Assembly (NCBI RefSeq): GCF_028283785.1
Contig: NZ_JAPWKB010000018.1
Location: forward strand, 248,001-312,000
Direction of reading: 5' to 3'
Source: Paraburkholderia sp.
GTDB lineage: Bacteria > Pseudomonadota > Gammaproteobacteria > Burkholderiales > Burkholderiaceae
DNA: 64,000 bases
The notes below the pieces were generated by a model, which was not told the DNA's origin, did no database searches, and was given only the letters and a program-made list of their open reading frames with translations. The position numbers and the translations under genes were made by a program. Below are positions 53,496 through 62,790 of the stretch, piece after piece. Every line of letters begins with the position of its first letter. Position 1 is the first letter of the stretch.

Positions 53496-53765
53496 ATGCG
53501 CACCACCCGAGCCATCAACGCCGTCGAGCGCCTCAAAACCCGCAGCGGCAATCCGCAATTCGCCGCGGTGAGTCTGCCTGGCGGCCTGCTGTATCTCGTC
53601 GATAAATCCGGCGGCGCGGACAACAAACTCTGCGATCCGTTGCCGCTCGACGACTTCGTCAAGTTCGTCGATGCGCACGGCCCGGCGAAACCGCGCAAGG
53701 CAAGCAAGCTCGATCTAGCCTTCGAAGCGCAGATCGCAAAAAGCAAGGCAGGCGACGCGTCATAA
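53496..53765 (+). CDS. Small hypothetical protein upstream of the J-domain gene
   Basis: An 89-residue protein, starting MRTTRAINAVERLKTRSGNPQF, with the segment AAVSLPGGLLYLVDKSGGADNKLCDPLPLDDFVKFVDAH and a basic C-terminus. It has no signal peptide, membrane helix or motif that I recognise. Its coding nature is supported by clean codon use, an ATG 62 bases after the pump gene and its stop 14 bases before the J-domain gene, which suggests co-transcription with that gene. Function unknown. Confidence 0.7.
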   Translation: MRTTRAINAVERLKTRSGNPQFAAVSLPGGLLYLVDKSGGADNKLCDPLPLDDFVKFVDAHGPAKPRKASKLDLAFEAQIAKSKAGDAS

Positions 53766-53779
53766 GCGGATATCCCACC

Positions 53780-54853
53780 ATGTCGAAGAACTCTGTCAAA
53801 ACCGTCAAGATCGCAAACGACGACGCGCAACCGCTGCACACGAAGGGCCAGAAAAGCTTCAACGACCTCGTCAAAAAGATCGAGCTTCGGCGTGAACGGC
53901 TGATCACGTGGGAGAGCTTCCAGGTCGAATTCCACCGCAAATACGCCACGCAGTTGCTGCCTGCGCGCGAGGCCTTGCGCCAGGCGCATATCAAGATGGT
54001 CTACCGGCTCGACGAAATCAGTCTCGGCGAAAAGCTGAGCAAGGCCGAGCGAAACCGGGTCTCCGGATTGATCACCGGACTGGCGAGCCGGCGTCTGCGC
54101 GAACAGGACGACGCGAGGCTGGAGGCGGTTCACGACCGGCATAGCGACGCGCCTTTCCGCGCGACCGAACCCGACTTCACACCGGAGCAATTCGCGCTGA
54201 TTCAGGAAGCGCTCGCCGCGACGATCGATGAATACAACGCCGGGATCGACGCGGAAGAGGAAGCCGAACGTCGCGCAGAAGAAGCGCGCCACGCGAAGGC
54301 GCAGCATGCCGACAGGCGCAAGGCCGCGAAAGAGGCGGCGGCGAAGGCAAAGCGGGACGCGCGGCAACAGGCGGAAGACGCGAAACTCAGCATGTCGGTG
54401 CGCGAGATTTACCGAAAGCTGGCCAGCGCGTTGCATCCGGATCGCGAACAGGACCCCGACGAACGCGTCCGCAAGACGACACTGATGCAGCGCGTCAACG
54501 ACGCGTATCGCAAGGGGAACCTGCTTCAGTTGCTCGAACTGCAACTCGAAATCGAACACATCGACCAGCGCGCCATCAACACTTTCAGCGAAGACACGCT
54601 GAAGCGCTACAACAAGATCCTGCGCGAGCAGGTGCAGGAACTGGACGACGCGCTTTACCGGATCGAGTTCGAGTTCGCGTCGGGCTTCGCTCTGGATCCC
54701 GAATTCGCGGTGACGCCACGTAGCATGGGCCGCTTGCTCGACGAGGAAATCGCCAGAATGCAAAGCGGCCTCAAGGCGGTCAACCTCGATCTGAAGATGT
54801 TCGACGATATTCGTTACTTCAAGGACTGGATCAAGGCCGTGTCGCGCTATTAA
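53780..54853 (+). CDS. Atypical J-domain-like protein with central charged coiled coil
   Basis: A 357-residue cytoplasmic protein. The first 160 residues are helical with no known motif; residues about 155-205 form an Ala/Glu/Lys/Arg-rich coiled coil; residues about 210-250 read IYRKLASALHPDRE with the HPD tripeptide (219-221) of J-domains, followed by LMQRVNDAYRKGNLLQLLEL, the usual final helix. J-domains stimulate Hsp70 ATPase, so it may be a DnaK co-chaperone. The J-like segment in the middle of the protein and the lack of zinc-finger or DnaJ C-terminal domains make it unlike DnaJ or CbpA. It follows the 89-residue protein by 14 bases. Confidence 0.75.
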   Translation: MSKNSVKTVKIANDDAQPLHTKGQKSFNDLVKKIELRRERLITWESFQVEFHRKYATQLLPAREALRQAHIKMVYRLDEISLGEKLSKAERNRVSGLITGLASRRLREQDDARLEAVHDRHSDAPFRATEPDFTPEQFALIQEALAATIDEYNAGIDAEEEAERRAEEARHAKAQHADRRKAAKEAAAKAKRDARQQAEDAKLSMSVREIYRKLASALHPDREQDPDERVRKTTLMQRVNDAYRKGNLLQLLELQLEIEHIDQRAINTFSEDTLKRYNKILREQVQELDDALYRIEFEFASGFALDPEFAVTPRSMGRLLDEEIARMQSGLKAVNLDLKMFDDIRYFKDWIKAVSRY

Positions 54854-54874
54854 AGCGGCCAGGCGTCCGCGCGG

Positions 54875-56026
54875 TCAGCGGCGGATCATCCGCCACGCCG
54901 CATTCGCGGCACTGCTCGCCAGCACGGCGTCGATAAACCGCAAGCCTTCGACGCCATCGTCCACGGTCGTCAGCAACGCGCTTTCGGCGGGCGGCGGCCG
55001 GCCGGCGTCGATCGCTTCGATCTGCAATGCCGCGTCGGCGTACAACTGTGCAAACGCCTCCAGATACCCTTCCGGATGACCCGGCGGCAAGCGCGTCGCG
55101 TGCGTCGCGGCCGCGCTGTGAACCCGACCGCGTGTCAGGCATTGCGCTGCGCCGCCCAACGGCGTCAACCACAATCGATCCGGCGTCTGCTGATCGAAGA
55201 GCAGATTACCGCGCGTTCCGTAGATCCGCACCTGCAGTGCATTTTCCGCGCCGCTCGCGACCTGACTCGCGAGCAAGGTGCCGCGCGCGCCGTTCGGATA
55301 TCGCAGCAGCGCTTGCACGTGATCGTCCACACGGCGGCCCGCGACGAACGTATGCACGTCCGCTGCGATCGACTCCGGCAGCATGCCGCTGATAAACGCC
55401 GCGAGCTGATACGCGTGCGTGCCGATGTCGCCGAGGCAACCGGCCGGACCTGCCAGCGCCGGATCGGTGCGCCAGGCCGCCTGCCGGTTCGTGCCGCTCG
55501 CCTCGATGGGCGTGGCGAGCCAGTCTTGCGCGTACTCGACCTGCACGATCCGTAACTCGCCCAACTCGCCCGACGCGACCATCGCGCGCGCATGCCGCAC
55601 CAGCGGATAACCGGAATACGTGTGGGTCAGCGCAAACAGTTTGCCTGTGTCGCGGGCAAGCTTCGCGAGCGCTTCGCCTTCGGCCAGCGACACGGCGAGC
55701 GGCTTGTCGCAAATCACGTGAATGCCCGCTTCGAGAAACGCGCTTGCGACGGGCGCGTGCAGATGATTCGGCGTGACGATCGATACGGCGTCGATGCCGT
55801 CGTCGCGCGCGGCTTCGGCGTGCGCCATCGTGCGCCAGTCGCTGTAACTGCGCGCGATACCCGCTTCGTCCGCGCTCGCTTGCGCGCGTGACGGATCGGA
55901 TGACAGCGCGCCCGCGACGAGTTCGAAACGGTCGTCGAGGCGCGCGGCGATCCGGTGCACCGCGCCGATAAACGCGCCCTGTCCGCCGCCGACCATCCCG
56001 AGCCTGAGCCTTCGATGCCGTGTCAT
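54875..56026 (-). CDS. Gfo/Idh/MocA family sugar dehydrogenase
   Basis: A 383-residue NAD(P)-dependent oxidoreductase. The Rossmann motif is MVGGGQGAFIGAVH (residues 11-24); VTPNHLHAPVASAFLEAG and CDKPLAVSLAEGEAL carry the Glu/Asp-Lys-Pro motif of the family. Members oxidise inositols or sugars at a ring hydroxyl. It is the last gene of the ABC-sugar operon, 29 bases after the isomerase gene, and probably starts catabolism of the imported sugar or polyol. The frame is open far upstream, but ATG 56026 (MTRHRRLRLGMVG) is the only start that fits the fold. Confidence 0.9.
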   Translation of the reverse strand: MTRHRRLRLGMVGGGQGAFIGAVHRIAARLDDRFELVAGALSSDPSRAQASADEAGIARSYSDWRTMAHAEAARDDGIDAVSIVTPNHLHAPVASAFLEAGIHVICDKPLAVSLAEGEALAKLARDTGKLFALTHTYSGYPLVRHARAMVASGELGELRIVQVEYAQDWLATPIEASGTNRQAAWRTDPALAGPAGCLGDIGTHAYQLAAFISGMLPESIAADVHTFVAGRRVDDHVQALLRYPNGARGTLLASQVASGAENALQVRIYGTRGNLLFDQQTPDRLWLTPLGGAAQCLTRGRVHSAAATHATRLPPGHPEGYLEAFAQLYADAALQIEAIDAGRPPPAESALLTTVDDGVEGLRFIDAVLASSAANAAWRMIRR

Positions 56027-56055
56027 TGCACGCCCTCCGCGAACCGCGAAAACCG

Positions 56056-57105
56056 CTAGATGCCCAGTACGCTTTTGACTTGCGCCGCGTCGATGCCGCT
56101 GCCCGCGAAGTCGTCGAACGCGTGGTCGGCCACGCGAATGAGGTGCTGCCGGATAAACGCGGCACCTTCGCGCGCGCCGTCCTGCGGGTGCTTCAGCGCG
56201 CATTCCCATTCGAGCACGGCCCAGCCGGGAAAGTCGTATTGCGCCATCTTCGAGAAGATCGCGCCGAAATCGATCTGCCCGTCGCCCAGCGAGCGGAACC
56301 GTCCCGCCCGCTCCACCCAGCCGCTGTAGCCGCCATACACGCCCTGCCGTCCATCCGGACGGAACTCGGCGTCCTTCACATGAAACGCCTTGATCCGCGC
56401 GTGATAAATGTCGATGAACGCGAGGTAATCGAGTTGCTGCAACACGAAGTGGCTCGGGTCGTACAGGATGTTCGCGCGCGGATGCTGGTTCACGGCGTCG
56501 AGAAAGCGCTCGAAGGTCACGCCGTCGTGCAGGTCTTCGCCCGGATGCAATTCGTAGCACACGTCCACGCCCGCCGCGTCGAACGCATCGAGAACCGGCA
56601 GCCAGCGGCGCGCGAGTTCGTCGAATGCGGCTTCGACGAGACCCGCTGGACGCTGCGGCCACGGATACAGATACGGCCACGCGAGCGCGCCCGAAAACGT
56701 CACGTGGCTGGTCAGCCCCAGACGCTTCGACGCCAGCGCCGCGAGCTTCAGTTGCCCGATGGCCCATGCCGTGCGCGCCGCCGGATCGCCGCGCACCTGC
56801 GGCGCGGCGAATCCGTCGAACAAGGTGTCGTACGCGGGATGCACGGCCACCAGTTGCCCTTGCAGATGGGTGGACAACTCGGTGATCGCCACGCCCGCGT
56901 CATCGACGGTTTGCAGCAGGTCGTCGCAATACGCCTGACTGGCCGCCGCCCGTTCGAGGTCGATCAGACGCGCATCGGCCGGCACCTGAATGCCCTTGTA
57001 GCTGAGGCTCGCGGCCCAACCCGCCAGATGCGCGAGATCGTCGAACGGCACGTCGTCGCCCATGAACTGCGCCAGAAAGATCGCCGGTCCCTTGATGGTT
57101 TTCAT
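56056..57105 (-). CDS. Xylose-isomerase-like TIM barrel sugar epimerase/isomerase
   Basis: A 349-residue AP-endonuclease-2/xylose-isomerase-type TIM barrel. Metal-ligand residues are suggested by CYELHPGEDLHDG, NILYDPSHFVLQQ, KAFHVKDAEF and AVLEWECALK. Such enzymes isomerise, epimerise or dehydrate sugars and inositol derivatives (IolE/IolI-like). It lies between the periplasmic binding-protein gene and the Gfo/Idh gene in one operon, so it acts on the same imported compound, which is not identifiable here. Confidence 0.88.
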   Translation of the reverse strand: MKTIKGPAIFLAQFMGDDVPFDDLAHLAGWAASLSYKGIQVPADARLIDLERAAASQAYCDDLLQTVDDAGVAITELSTHLQGQLVAVHPAYDTLFDGFAAPQVRGDPAARTAWAIGQLKLAALASKRLGLTSHVTFSGALAWPYLYPWPQRPAGLVEAAFDELARRWLPVLDAFDAAGVDVCYELHPGEDLHDGVTFERFLDAVNQHPRANILYDPSHFVLQQLDYLAFIDIYHARIKAFHVKDAEFRPDGRQGVYGGYSGWVERAGRFRSLGDGQIDFGAIFSKMAQYDFPGWAVLEWECALKHPQDGAREGAAFIRQHLIRVADHAFDDFAGSGIDAAQVKSVLGI

Positions 57106-57153
57106 CGTGCGAAGTCCGTGGTTGCGATAGCGGTTGCGGAGCAGGCCGGACCG

Positions 57154-58125
57154 TCAGAACGGCGAGTCGGGAAAGTAGAACTGCTGCGCGTTCTCTTTCG
57201 TGATCAGCACCGACGGAATGATCGTCGTGGCCGGCAGCTTATCGCCTTTCAGCCGTGCTTCGGCGGTCAGCTTGATCGCGTCGTAGATGAATTTCGGCGA
57301 GTACGACACATCGGCCTTGAGCATCGGCGCGCCGTCCATCACGTTTTTCACCATGCCTTTCGATCCCGCGCCGCCGAACACGATCTTGATATCGCTGCGT
57401 TTGGCCTGGTCGATCGCCTTGAGCACGCCGACTGCCATATCGTCGTCGGCGGCCCATACGGCGTCGATATGCTTGAAGCGCGTCAGGAAGTCCTGCATCA
57501 CCTTGAACGCGTCGTCGCGATTCCAGTTCGCATACTTCGCGTCGAGAATCTTCATCTCCGGATAGTTCTTGATCACGTTCGAGAACGCGGTATAGCGTTC
57601 GTTGTCGAGCGTGGTCGGGATGCCGCGCAGCGCGACGATATTGCCCTTGCCGCCGAGTTCCTTCGCCAGATATTCGGCGGGCAGCTTGCCGAACGCGGTG
57701 TTGTCGCCCGCCACGTACGCATCCTGCGCGCTCGTATCCGTCAGGCCGCGATCCACCACGGTCACGTACACGCCCTTCTTCTTCACCTGCGCGACCGGTT
57801 GCGTCAGCGACGCCGATTCGAACGGGAAAATCACCAGCGCGTTGATCTTGTTGACGGTCACCAGATCCTGCAACTGGTTCGCCTGTTCGGGCGCGCCCGC
57901 CGCCGTTTTCACGATGATCTTCAGATCGGGATGGGCTTTCTCCAGATCGGTTTTCGCCTTGTTCGCCCACCAGACGATGCCGCCGGTAAAGCCGTGATCG
58001 GCGGTTGGAATCGCGACGCCGAGCGTGACTTTTTCGTCGGCGCGCGCGAGCGACGCCGTTCCCAGCATGCTCAACGTCAGCACGCCCGCACCGAGCGCCC
58101 GAACGGCGCGATTGATCTGTTTCAT
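57154..58125 (-). CDS. Sugar ABC transporter periplasmic binding protein
   Basis: A 323-residue RbsB-type binding protein. The signal peptide runs to about residue 29 (ending SLARA), followed by DEKVTLGVAIPTADHGFTGG, NALVIFPFESASLTQPV and AVWAADDDMAVGVLKAI, typical of the pentose/hexose cluster of periplasmic proteins. Start ATG 58125 gives the best signal peptide; ATG 58137 is four codons upstream. It partners the permease and ATPase encoded just upstream in the same operon. The ligand is unknown. Confidence 0.92.
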   Translation of the reverse strand: MKQINRAVRALGAGVLTLSMLGTASLARADEKVTLGVAIPTADHGFTGGIVWWANKAKTDLEKAHPDLKIIVKTAAGAPEQANQLQDLVTVNKINALVIFPFESASLTQPVAQVKKKGVYVTVVDRGLTDTSAQDAYVAGDNTAFGKLPAEYLAKELGGKGNIVALRGIPTTLDNERYTAFSNVIKNYPEMKILDAKYANWNRDDAFKVMQDFLTRFKHIDAVWAADDDMAVGVLKAIDQAKRSDIKIVFGGAGSKGMVKNVMDGAPMLKADVSYSPKFIYDAIKLTAEARLKGDKLPATTIIPSVLITKENAQQFYFPDSPF

Positions 58126-58291
58126 GTTCGTCTCCATATCTGTTATGACGGATGCGCGTGGCCGTCGCTGCCCGGCCATCTGTCACGCACGCGTCGATAT
58201 CTGCACCGCGTTTGCCATGCCGCCCGACTGCTACTCCTTCGCCACTGCCACTCACGCCACTACTGCCGTCCACCAGAAAACTTCGATCCGT

Positions 58292-59305
58292 TCAGCGCCG
58301 TCCGCGCTGCAGGAACGCGACGACGATAATCACGATGCCCTGCACCGCCGCGTTCAGATACACGCTGATGATGCTGGTCAGATTCAGGATGTTCGCGATC
58401 ACCGACAGCAACACCGCGCCGATCACCGTGCCGACCACGCGGCCTTCGCCGCCCTTCAGCGCGGTTCCGCCGACCACTACCGACGCGATCGCTTCGAGTT
58501 CCCACAACAGGCCGGTGGTCGGCGTGGCCGATCCCAGACGCGGCACGTACAGCACGGTCGCCACGCCGACGCAGATGCCGAGCAGCACGTACGTGACGAT
58601 CTTCACCGTATCGACGCGAATCGCCGCGTAGCGCGCAACCTGCTCGTTCGATCCGATCGCCTGCACGTGTCGTCCGAACGCGGTGCGGTTCAGGATCAAC
58701 GCGCCGCCGGCCGCCACCACGAGAAACACCCAGATCGGCACCGGCACGCCGAACAGGCTCGCGTAGTAGACGGGGCCGTACAGGTCGCTCAAGCCGTTGT
58801 CGAGCGTCAGCGCGCCGCCGTCCGCGAGCCACGTCAGCACCGCGCGAAAAATCCCCAGCGTGCCGAGCGTGACGATGAACGGCTCGATCCGTCCTTTGGT
58901 GATCAACAGTCCGTGCGCGCAGCCGAACAGGCCGCCCAGCACAAGCGCGAACACGATCCCGATCATGACGATCGTCAGCGGCGCGAACGCGTGCCCGCCG
59001 ACGCCCGCGGCGAGCGCGTTCATCAGCCAGATCATGCTGCCCGCGATCAGCGCGGCCATCGATCCGACCGACAGGTCGATGCCGCCCGAGATGATCACGA
59101 AAGTCATACCGACCGCGATGATGCCGATGAACGACGTGCGCGTGAGCACGTTCATCATGTTGTCGACGGTGGCGAAATCGCGATTCAGCGCGGTGCCGAG
59201 TACACACAGCAGGATCAGTCCGAGCAGCGGTCCGAGTCCGTGCAAACGATGCGCAAGCCGCCACGCGCGGCCGCCGTGCGAGGCTTCAGTGGGTGCCGGT
59301 CGCAT
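58292..59305 (-). CDS. Sugar ABC transporter permease (RbsC type)
   Basis: A 337-residue inner-membrane permease with about ten hydrophobic segments. The family motif ISGGIDLSVGSMAAL is near residue 75 and GRHVQAIGSNEQVARYAAI near residue 215, followed by LEAIASVVVGGTALKGGEG. It overlaps the end of the ATPase gene by 20 bases, so translation is coupled. A 166-base gap separates it from the binding-protein gene downstream, room for a processing or attenuation site but with nothing clear in it. Confidence 0.93.
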   Translation of the reverse strand: MRPAPTEASHGGRAWRLAHRLHGLGPLLGLILLCVLGTALNRDFATVDNMMNVLTRTSFIGIIAVGMTFVIISGGIDLSVGSMAALIAGSMIWLMNALAAGVGGHAFAPLTIVMIGIVFALVLGGLFGCAHGLLITKGRIEPFIVTLGTLGIFRAVLTWLADGGALTLDNGLSDLYGPVYYASLFGVPVPIWVFLVVAAGGALILNRTAFGRHVQAIGSNEQVARYAAIRVDTVKIVTYVLLGICVGVATVLYVPRLGSATPTTGLLWELEAIASVVVGGTALKGGEGRVVGTVIGAVLLSVIANILNLTSIISVYLNAAVQGIVIIVVAFLQRGRR

Positions 59306-60773
59306 GGGCGATCAACTCCTCTTCGGTCAGATGTTCGAGGTCGAGCGTGGCTTGCAGGCGTCCCGCGCGCATCACCACTACGCGATGACACAAGCCGATC
59401 AGCTCGATCAGTTCGGATGAGATGACGATCACCGCGCGGCCTTGCGCGGCGAGCCGGTGAATCAGGAAATAGATGTCGCGTTTCGCGCCGACATCGACGC
59501 CGCGCGTCGGTTCGTCGAGCACGATCACGTTCGGGTCCGGTTGCAGGAACTTCGCGAGCGCGAGCTTCTGCTGGTTGCCGCCCGATAGCATGCGCGCGCG
59601 GCTCGCGAGATCGCCGGTGCGGATGCCGAAATCGCCGACCGCGCGGGTCAGCGCGGCGCGTCCGGCTTTCAGGTCGAGCAGCGGATGCGCGTAGCGTTCG
59701 AGCGTCATCAGCGTGAGGTTGTCCTGCAAGTTCAGATTGACGTGCAGCCCCTTGCCCTTGCGGTCTTCGCTCAGATACGTGAGACCGTGGCGCATCGCAC
59801 GGCGCGGACTGTCGATCGCGACCGGCCGCCCCGCGATCTCGATGCGCCCCGCGCTGCGCGTCCTCAAGCCGACGATCGCCTCGAACGCCTCGGTGCGGCC
59901 CGCGCCGACCAGTCCCGCGAATCCGAGCACTTCGCCCGCGCGCACGCCGAAGCTCAATCGTTCGACCCAATCCGGCACGACGAGGTCGTCCACTTTCAGC
60001 GCGAAGGGCGCGTCGGCGGCCACTGTTTGCTTGGGCGGGAACATATCGGACACGTCGCGCCCGACCATCAGGTTCGCCATCAGCTGACGCGCGAGCCCCG
60101 CCGTTTCGCTGCGCGCGACAAACCGGCCGTCGCGCATCACGATCACTTCGTCGGTGATGCGTTCGACTTCGTCGAGCTTGTGCGAGATATAGACGATCGT
60201 CACGCCGTCGGCTTTCAGCTTCGCCATCAACGCGAACAGCCGCTCGGTTTCGGACGGCGTCAGCGTGGCCGTGGGTTCGTCCATGATCAGCAGACGCGCA
60301 CGGCGCGACAGCGCCTTGGCGATCTCCACCATCTGCTTTTCCGCGACGATCAGATCGCGCACGCGCGTATCCGCCGGTTTTTGCAAACCGACTTCGGCGA
60401 GATAGCGTGTCGCGTCGCGGTTCATCGCGGCGTCGTCGAGCAGCCAGCCACGCCGCTTCTCGTGACCGAGATACATGTTCTGCGCGATGCTCAGATGCTC
60501 GGCAAGATTGAATTCCTGGTGAATCAGCACGATGCCGGCCGCTTCGGCGTCGCGCGAACCGGCAAATTGCTGCGGCGTGCCGTCGACCGTCAACGTGCCT
60601 GCGCTCGCCGTTTCGTAACCCGCGAGGATTTTCATCAGCGTGGATTTGCCCGCGCCGTTCTCGCCCAGCAAACCGTAGATGCGGCCCGGCGCGAGATCGA
60701 AGCTGACGCCGTGCAGCACGCGCACCGGCCCGAAATCCTTGCGGATATCGTCGAAACGGACGGCGAGGCTCAT
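59286..60773 (-). CDS. Sugar ABC transporter ATP-binding protein with two ATPase domains
   Basis: A 495-residue RbsA/XylG-type ATPase made of two tandem ABC domains. The first has Walker A GENGAGKST (residues 37-45) and Walker B LLIMDEPTATLTP; the second has the degenerate GFAGLVGAGRTEAFEA loop, signature LSGGNQQKLALAK and VIVLDEPTRGVDVGAK. This is usual for carbohydrate importers of the CUT2 class. It starts 3 bases after the LacI gene stop. Confidence 0.95.
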   Translation of the reverse strand: MSLAVRFDDIRKDFGPVRVLHGVSFDLAPGRIYGLLGENGAGKSTLMKILAGYETASAGTLTVDGTPQQFAGSRDAEAAGIVLIHQEFNLAEHLSIAQNMYLGHEKRRGWLLDDAAMNRDATRYLAEVGLQKPADTRVRDLIVAEKQMVEIAKALSRRARLLIMDEPTATLTPSETERLFALMAKLKADGVTIVYISHKLDEVERITDEVIVMRDGRFVARSETAGLARQLMANLMVGRDVSDMFPPKQTVAADAPFALKVDDLVVPDWVERLSFGVRAGEVLGFAGLVGAGRTEAFEAIVGLRTRSAGRIEIAGRPVAIDSPRRAMRHGLTYLSEDRKGKGLHVNLNLQDNLTLMTLERYAHPLLDLKAGRAALTRAVGDFGIRTGDLASRARMLSGGNQQKLALAKFLQPDPNVIVLDEPTRGVDVGAKRDIYFLIHRLAAQGRAVIVISSELIELIGLCHRVVVMRAGRLQATLDLEHLTEEELIAHATGTH

Positions 60774-60776
60774 CGC

Positions 60777-61826
60777 TCAGGCGCTCCTTCTGACGATCAC
60801 ACGATGCGGCAGCAGCACGCCCGCCACCTCCGCCGACGGATTCGCGAGCCGTTGCAGCAACAGCCGCGCGGCGGTTTCGCCGAGTTCGCGCATCGGCTGC
60901 GCAATGGTCGTCAACGGCGGATCGATCTGCGCGGCGAGCGAAATATCGTCGAAACCGAACACGGCGACATCGTCCGGCACGCGCTTGCCGACACTGCGCA
61001 GCCCGTGCATCACGCCGATCGCCAGCGTGTCGGACACCGCGAAGATCGCGCTCGGCGCATCCGCCTGCTGCATCAGATGCGCAGCCGCCGATGCGCCCGC
61101 TTCGTAGTCGAGGCTGTTCAGATTGCGCCGCCAGCCGTCGAGCGGCGTAATGCCCGCGTCGTGCAGCGCGTCGAGATAGCCTTGCTGGCGCTGACGCGCG
61201 TACAGATAGCCGACGTCGGAGTTGATCAGCGCGATGCGCCGGTGGCCGCGCGCCAGCAGATGACGCACCGCGTCGCCGGCCGCGCGATAGTTGTCGATGC
61301 CGACGTACGGCACGCCCATCGCCGGATCGAACTCGCAGCACGCGACCCACGGCAACGCGCCCGACTCTTCGGCCAGCGCCTGCTGCACGGTGGCGGGATC
61401 GAGGCAGATCGCACCGTCGGCGCGGCGGCGGCGCAGCAGGTCGAAATAGCTGCGCTCGCGACCCGGATCGGCGCCCGTGTCGCACAGCAGCATGAAATAG
61501 CCGTGCTGGCCCGCCACGCTGTCGATGCCGCGCACGATCTCCGCGTAAAACGGATTGCCGACGTCGGGCACCATGGTCAGCAGCAGGCGGCTTGCGGCGG
61601 TGCGCAGATTGCGCGCGAGTTCGTTGACGCGGTAGCCGTTGCTTTCGACCGCGGCGAGCACCTTGTCGCGGGTCGCCGGGCGCACGTTCGAATGGCCGTT
61701 GAGCACCCGCGACACGGTGGCGACCGACACGCCGGCCTGCTCGGCGACGCCCGCGATCGAATGCGCGGCGGCAATTGGCGCGCGCATCCCCGAGACCGTC
61801 CGACCGTTTTGCCGCGTGCTGGACAC
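60777..61826 (-). CDS. LacI-family regulator of the sugar operon
   Basis: A 349-residue LacI-type repressor. The helix-turn-helix and hinge are at residues 23-55 (SIAGVAEQAGVSVATVSRVL, then NGHSNVRPATRDKV), and the rest is a periplasmic-binding-like effector domain (VPDVGNPFYAEIVRGID, FAVSDTLAIGVMHGL, VFGFDDISLAAQIDPPLTTI). It is the first gene of its own operon and a perfect 22-bp palindrome lies 15 bases ahead of its start, so it most likely represses itself and the transport genes until the sugar is present. Confidence 0.93.
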   Translation of the reverse strand: MSSTRQNGRTVSGMRAPIAAAHSIAGVAEQAGVSVATVSRVLNGHSNVRPATRDKVLAAVESNGYRVNELARNLRTAASRLLLTMVPDVGNPFYAEIVRGIDSVAGQHGYFMLLCDTGADPGRERSYFDLLRRRRADGAICLDPATVQQALAEESGALPWVACCEFDPAMGVPYVGIDNYRAAGDAVRHLLARGHRRIALINSDVGYLYARQRQQGYLDALHDAGITPLDGWRRNLNSLDYEAGASAAAHLMQQADAPSAIFAVSDTLAIGVMHGLRSVGKRVPDDVAVFGFDDISLAAQIDPPLTTIAQPMRELGETAARLLLQRLANPSAEVAGVLLPHRVIVRRSA

Positions 61827-61840
61827 TGTCGATCCCCGCG

Positions 61841-61862
61841 AAAATGTAATCGATTACATTTT
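61841..61862. promoter_or_regulatory. LacI-family operator, perfect 22-bp palindrome
   Basis: Two 11-base halves, AAAATGTAATC and its exact reverse complement, meet at a central CG, the usual shape of a LacI-family operator. It stands 15 bases before the repressor start, where a bound repressor would block the operon promoter. I see no second copy in the window. Confidence 0.88.
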
Positions 61863-62032
61863 TGGGTGATCGCACGCCGAAGCGCAAGGTCCTGTCGCGT
61901 AGGGATAAACACCGACCGGCGCGGCTCCGGCCGGGGCCGTGGCGCGCCCGGAAGCGGACGGAATCCACCTGTGGTTTGGTACAATTCCGCCGTTCCCCAA
62001 CCCACTCGCTGCACTCAACCGCCGAATCCACC

Positions 62033-62686
62033 ATGAATATCGAGCAAGCGCGTTTCAACATGATCGAACAGCAGATCCGCCCCTGGGAAGTGCTCGACCA
62101 GGACGTGCTGAACCTGCTGTCGATCGTCAAGCGTGAGAACTTCGTTCCGGCCGTCTACCGCGATCTGGCCTTCGTCGACTTCGAAGTGCCGCTGCCGGCG
62201 GGTCAACACATGCTGGCGCCACGCATCGAAGCGCGCGTGTTGCAGGAACTGGCGATTCGCAAGCACGAAACCGTGCTCGAGATCGGCGCGGGTTCGGGTT
62301 ATATGGCGGCATTGCTGGCCGCGCGCGCGCAGCACGTGCTGACGGTGGACATCAACGAAGAGCTGGCCGAACTCGCCAAAAGCAACCTGAGCGCCAACGG
62401 CGTCCTGAACGCCGAAGTCGCGACCGGCGATGCATCGCGCGGTTGGCCCGCAGCGGCGCCGTACGACGTGATCTGCGTGTCGGGCGGCCTGCCGGTGTTG
62501 CCGCAAGAAATTCTCGAACAACTGAAAGTGGGCGGCCGTCTCGCGGCGTTCGTCGGCACCGCGCCGGTCATGAAGGCGCAAATCATCACGCGTATCGACG
62601 ACAAGCAATACCGGATCGCCGATGTGTTCGAAACCTATGTCGAACCGCTGATCAACGCCGCCCAACCGCCGCGCTTCAAGTTCTGA
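62033..62686 (+). CDS. Protein-L-isoaspartate O-methyltransferase-like protein
   Basis: A 217-residue class I methyltransferase of the Pcm family, which methylates isoaspartyl residues for protein repair. The SAM-binding loop VLEIGAGSGYM is at residues 81-91, preceded by QHMLAPRIEARVLQEL and followed by LTVDINEELAELA. It is close to the usual Pcm length; proteins of this type in Burkholderiales often carry only the general label methyltransferase, and the substrate is unproved. ATG 62033 begins MNIEQARFNMIEQQIRPW. It is followed by a rhodanese and a TolC-type gene on the same strand. Confidence 0.88.
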   Translation: MNIEQARFNMIEQQIRPWEVLDQDVLNLLSIVKRENFVPAVYRDLAFVDFEVPLPAGQHMLAPRIEARVLQELAIRKHETVLEIGAGSGYMAALLAARAQHVLTVDINEELAELAKSNLSANGVLNAEVATGDASRGWPAAAPYDVICVSGGLPVLPQEILEQLKVGGRLAAFVGTAPVMKAQIITRIDDKQYRIADVFETYVEPLINAAQPPRFKF

Positions 62687-62790
62687 ACGCCGCCGGCGCG
62701 GGTCGCGGCCGTCGTGCCGTGATGCGCTGCCGGTCGGACGTCGCTGTCGCCCATTCTTTTTAGCCGTCACCCGAACTGGATGTCCCGCCG

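Noticed and set aside
50253..53765. A second very long open frame overlapping the RND pump gene and joined to the 89-residue protein
   Set aside because: It is an alternate frame kept open by high GC at third positions; the product is Arg/Ala/Gly rich with no family sequence. Only its last 89 codons look like a real gene.
59215..62130. A 971-codon minus-strand frame across the sugar operon
   Set aside because: An out-of-frame shadow covering parts of three well-supported genes (the ATPase, LacI and permease genes), with an Arg-rich product.
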